Positions 23,301 through 24,209 of a DNA stretch of 24,209 bases are shown here, one piece after another. Each line of letters begins with the position of its first letter. The first letter of the stretch is position 1. The notes beneath the pieces were generated by a model. It was not told where the DNA came from. It saw nothing but the letters and a program-made list of their open reading frames with translations, and made no database searches. Location: assembly GCA_937960715.1 (NCBI GenBank), contig CALGOO010000031.1, positions 1 through 24,209 on the forward strand. The letters run 5' to 3'. The DNA comes from an uncultured Candidatus Competibacteraceae bacterium (GTDB lineage Bacteria; Pseudomonadota; Gammaproteobacteria; Competibacterales; Competibacteraceae). The position numbers were made by a program, and so were the translations under genes.

Positions 23301-23689
23301 ACCAGAATCGTCACCAGCACTAGCACTGCGGCGGCGACCTGCCACCCGCGCCAATCGCGCACAGGGGGATAGGGAGGCAGTAACGGTGGCGGGGGGGATG
23401 GTGGCGCGGGCGGGGATTTCGGGCGCGTCCGAAACTGCACATCCTGCTCGGCGCGCGCCAGCCAACGGTCGTAGATTCGCTCGAACGTCGCCCGATCCTG
23501 GGGGCTCTTGACCAGAAGCGCCCGCAGCCAAACTCGCAAGCGGCGCCGGGTCCGGTCGGGTTCGTCGCTCGCAACATCCGGTTGCAGCGCGAACACCTGG
23601 CGCAGCCGGTCGATTTCGGCGACGCCCACCGGCAGACCGGCTTCGCGCAAGGCGAGCAGCAGGGGTTCCAGGCTCAGCGGGGAGATCAT
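20324..23689 (-). CDS. vWA-like / transmembrane / FGE-like fusion protein of the ternary system
   Basis: A 1121-residue protein. Residues 1-85 (MISPLSLEPLLLALREAGLP onward) resemble the helical N-terminus of MoxR-associated vWA proteins. Two membrane helices (about 116-135 and 190-208) and proline-rich linkers follow. Residues about 298-410 (EVWLWLDEAAEDS, LALVAVLTDGRIL, LAFVDFS) look like a divergent vWA fold with a poor MIDAS motif. After a third membrane helix (about 649-667), residues 900-1121 form an FGE-sulfatase domain (GTFAMGSPENE, RLPTEAEWEYAARAGTRTRY, DMYGNVWEWVQD, RVLRGGAF...GFRCAR). It lacks FGE's catalytic cysteines. By topology the FGE part lies outside the cytoplasm and the vWA part inside or near the membrane. 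The start codon has a weak ribosome binding site. Confidence 0.8.
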   Translation of the reverse strand: MISPLSLEPLLLALREAGLPVGVAEIDRLRQVFALQPDVASDEPDRTRRRLRVWLRALLVKSPQDRATFERIYDRWLARAEQDVQFRTRPKSPPAPPSPPPPLLPPYPPVRDWRGWQVAAAVLVLVTILVVAWLTRPPVTQPVTQPPAAEKQTPPPQPPPKTPAEIRQRTFSSPVATLTVVPAPATWTGWLPLGLGGLALIVAGGLWFYQWRRSWLPKPAPAPAPAPTGEEPPRKFPQPPPLPGPQLLDARQQESLVWGIGRFVAEEPSRKLDLPATVAATARRGGLLEIHFQRASYQREVWLWLDEAAEDSTLVRLADEVEYTLKAYGLMVERALFRGIPEYLVAATGAGFASREIDERRDLALVAVLTDGRILTRQYAADDRRVRIDALLRDLSHWPRLAFVDFSNGANRLAAILVRHELERIAPTQLAAFLGSDLTATVPPRNLPHDDRAWAAACALAPTSVDEDTALALRHRLALATSPWALRVLHAEAPGPTGRLQWSDTQRVRLLNWLREAEAPVGASGVAPNSLLDRALRFWEKIYQGELTRNDRPDTPARQHLQMEYSLVLLWRQPGTAIRELYTLFHQERLQAIIRQQLKRLAPLDRGTEQHIQLPWRWEERSAVERVMLQKMGFGGDMPKETLRRPGRLWLGLGACLGLMVGSWVVAYRSAVTPPAGPPIIEHGAGRPESAWEHVDSVAEDRWHVAMVTPKRIAVQDAPPAARVKVEWQPQKQPCVEGLSDGSELWRCGYGEAPLRLPEPIRHSLVVLVATPQTPAVETLAADLLSGGSANVVLVDPHWPDHRRELLGPQRQLNADQQLLVITTGPATGELVNTFPAGGHGALLQTDDWTQLIEGLKYEGLRSTADTWPGLKVIAGHPDQCWLRGIGGCLPQEEPADENGMVFVRLCPGTFAMGSPENEKGRSSNEGPIHEVKINEFWLGKYEVTQAQFQRFSKHHAFKKGEGDLPVANVTWSDAKDFCEHYGYRLPTEAEWEYAARAGTRTRYSFGDDEGKLGEYAWYSENSGGRPHPVGTRQPNPWGMHDMYGNVWEWVQDCRHKDYDGAPADGSAWEADKCWQRVLRGGAFIYFGTEFLRSALRITETPVYRNDFVGFRCARGPRRQP
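23009..23036. repeat. Hexanucleotide tandem repeat in the vWA-FGE linker
   Basis: About 4.7 perfect copies of GGGCGC. On the coding (minus) strand each unit encodes Pro-Ala, giving KPAPAPAPAPTGEE just after the second membrane helix. Slippage would change linker length two residues at a time without a frameshift. Confidence 0.9.
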
Positions 23690-23704
23690 GGCGGTAGTCG
23701 CCGA

Positions 23705-24103
23705 TCAGGGTTGAGTTAAAAATCCCGCTTGCCGAAAATGATCATCGAACGCCAAAGCCCTCCGCAAATTGTATTCGTCCATGAGCACGAAAGAGGAACA
23801 ATCGGTGAAACTCCAATTTTTGTCGGGCCGGTTGCGGAACAACTCAATCGCTGCTTCGATTTGAGCCTGGCTCAAATAGACCAATTGCACCAAACGACTG
23901 GCTCGCAAACTGTCGAGAAAAAGCACTGCATAGTGATGTCCCAGCCGGATTTGAAGCAAGGTCACAGTCTCGTCCATGACATAATCCGTGGTGATCAAAC
24001 GCAGGCTGCTATTCTCCAAAAATCGACGCGCCGCTTCGTGGTTGCGAGCCTTGCGATCAATCGCGGCATACCAACCGCCGGTGTCCACGAAGTAACCGTT
24101 CAC
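23705..24103 (-). CDS. PIN-domain nuclease, VapC-type toxin candidate
   Basis: A 132-residue PIN protein. Acidic metal ligands are visible at D7 (YFVDTGGW), E45 (YVMDET), D101 (SFTDCSS) and D120/D121 (AFDDHF), so the active site looks complete. VapC-type enzymes cleave RNA and are restrained by a small antitoxin encoded just upstream. None is seen in the 106 bases before the window edge, which hold only repeats. The GTG at 24103 is preferred; GGGAGGGGGA lies directly before it. A GTG at 24154 would prepend 17 residues translated from the repeat. The stop is 15 bases before the vWA-FGE start, so the two may be co-transcribed. Confidence 0.8.
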   Translation of the reverse strand: MNGYFVDTGGWYAAIDRKARNHEAARRFLENSSLRLITTDYVMDETVTLLQIRLGHHYAVLFLDSLRASRLVQLVYLSQAQIEAAIELFRNRPDKNWSFTDCSSFVLMDEYNLRRALAFDDHFRQAGFLTQP

Positions 24104-24140
24104 TCCCCCTCCCAGCGGGAAGGGGTTGGGGGGAGGGTAA
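24103..24140. repeat. GC-rich palindromic repeat of a second type, copy 1
   Basis: Reads CTCCCCCTCCCAGCGGGAAG and then GGGTTGGGGGGAGGGTAA; an imperfect hairpin centres on AGC. It abuts the GTG of the PIN gene and its minus strand provides the purine-rich ribosome binding site. An inverted relative lies 15 bases further right. Confidence 0.75.
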
Positions 24141-24155
24141 GTCGTTGGCGCCACA

Positions 24156-24198
24156 ACCTTTCCCCCCTCCCAACCTCCCCCCGCTGGGGGGAGGGGTC
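24156..24198. repeat. GC-rich palindromic repeat of a second type, copy 2 (inverted)
   Basis: Contains a perfect nine-base stem, CCTCCCCCC (24174-24182) with GGGGGGAGG (24186-24194), around a GCT loop. Its reverse complement resembles copy 1 at 24103-24140 with several differences. Together the two copies could form a large cruciform. Confidence 0.75.
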
Positions 24199-24209
24199 TG
24201 AACGCTTAC

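Noticed and set aside
23705..24103. The PIN gene as the missing toxin of the HTH antitoxin at 19709-20176
   Set aside because: Its N-terminus (YFVDTGGWYAA) is of a different PIN subfamily from the RFTVVLDAC stub, and it lies upstream of the vWA-FGE gene 3.5 kb away.

Overview
The window looks like a GC-rich gammaproteobacterial chromosome. This is inferred from MlaA, an LpxL-like acyltransferase, PsiE, a zinc-free L33, MutM and the gene style overall. No 16S or similar marker is present, so no genus can be named. Bases 1-14.4 kb are mostly ordinary housekeeping and transport genes. Bases 14.4-24.2 kb are an accessory island.

Left part (1-8.7 kb): rpmB-rpmG ends at a perfect hairpin terminator and converges on a psiE-type gene. 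A four-gene operon for a Gld-like ABC system follows: ATPase, permease, GldG-type protein and a small membrane-anchored protein. It runs by stop/start overlaps into mutM. Two minus-strand genes come next: an exported protein of unknown function and a GAF/HD-GYP-like phosphohydrolase.

Middle part (8.8-14.4 kb): potA-potB-potC encode a polyamine-type ABC importer without its binding protein. Then come mlaA, a DUF2007 gene and an LpxL/HtrB-like acyltransferase, all overlapping by four bases, followed by an orphan TAXI-type periplasmic binding protein.

Right part (14.4-24.2 kb): three minus-strand genes appear to form a ternary NTP-dependent conflict or defence system. They are a MoxR-type AAA+ ATPase, a TIR / dead-CHAT / iSTAND-like protein, and a large membrane protein joining a vWA-like region to a formylglycine-generating-enzyme-like (FGE, C-type-lectin fold) domain. 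Between them lie a MazE/MazF-type toxin-antitoxin pair, a second membrane-anchored FGE-like protein, and an HTH antitoxin whose PIN toxin survives only as a 30-codon stub. A separate PIN-domain gene lies upstream of the vWA-FGE gene. GC-rich palindromic repeats occur as inverted pairs here. One copy is translated as a linker inside the TIR protein, and another supplies the apparent ribosome binding site of the PIN gene.

Proposed working model (inference): the FGE-like domains sense a ligand at the cell surface or periplasm, MoxR and the vWA-like protein transmit the signal using ATP, and the TIR domain is the NAD-consuming effector. The toxin-antitoxin genes have probably been inserted into, or accumulated within, this locus.
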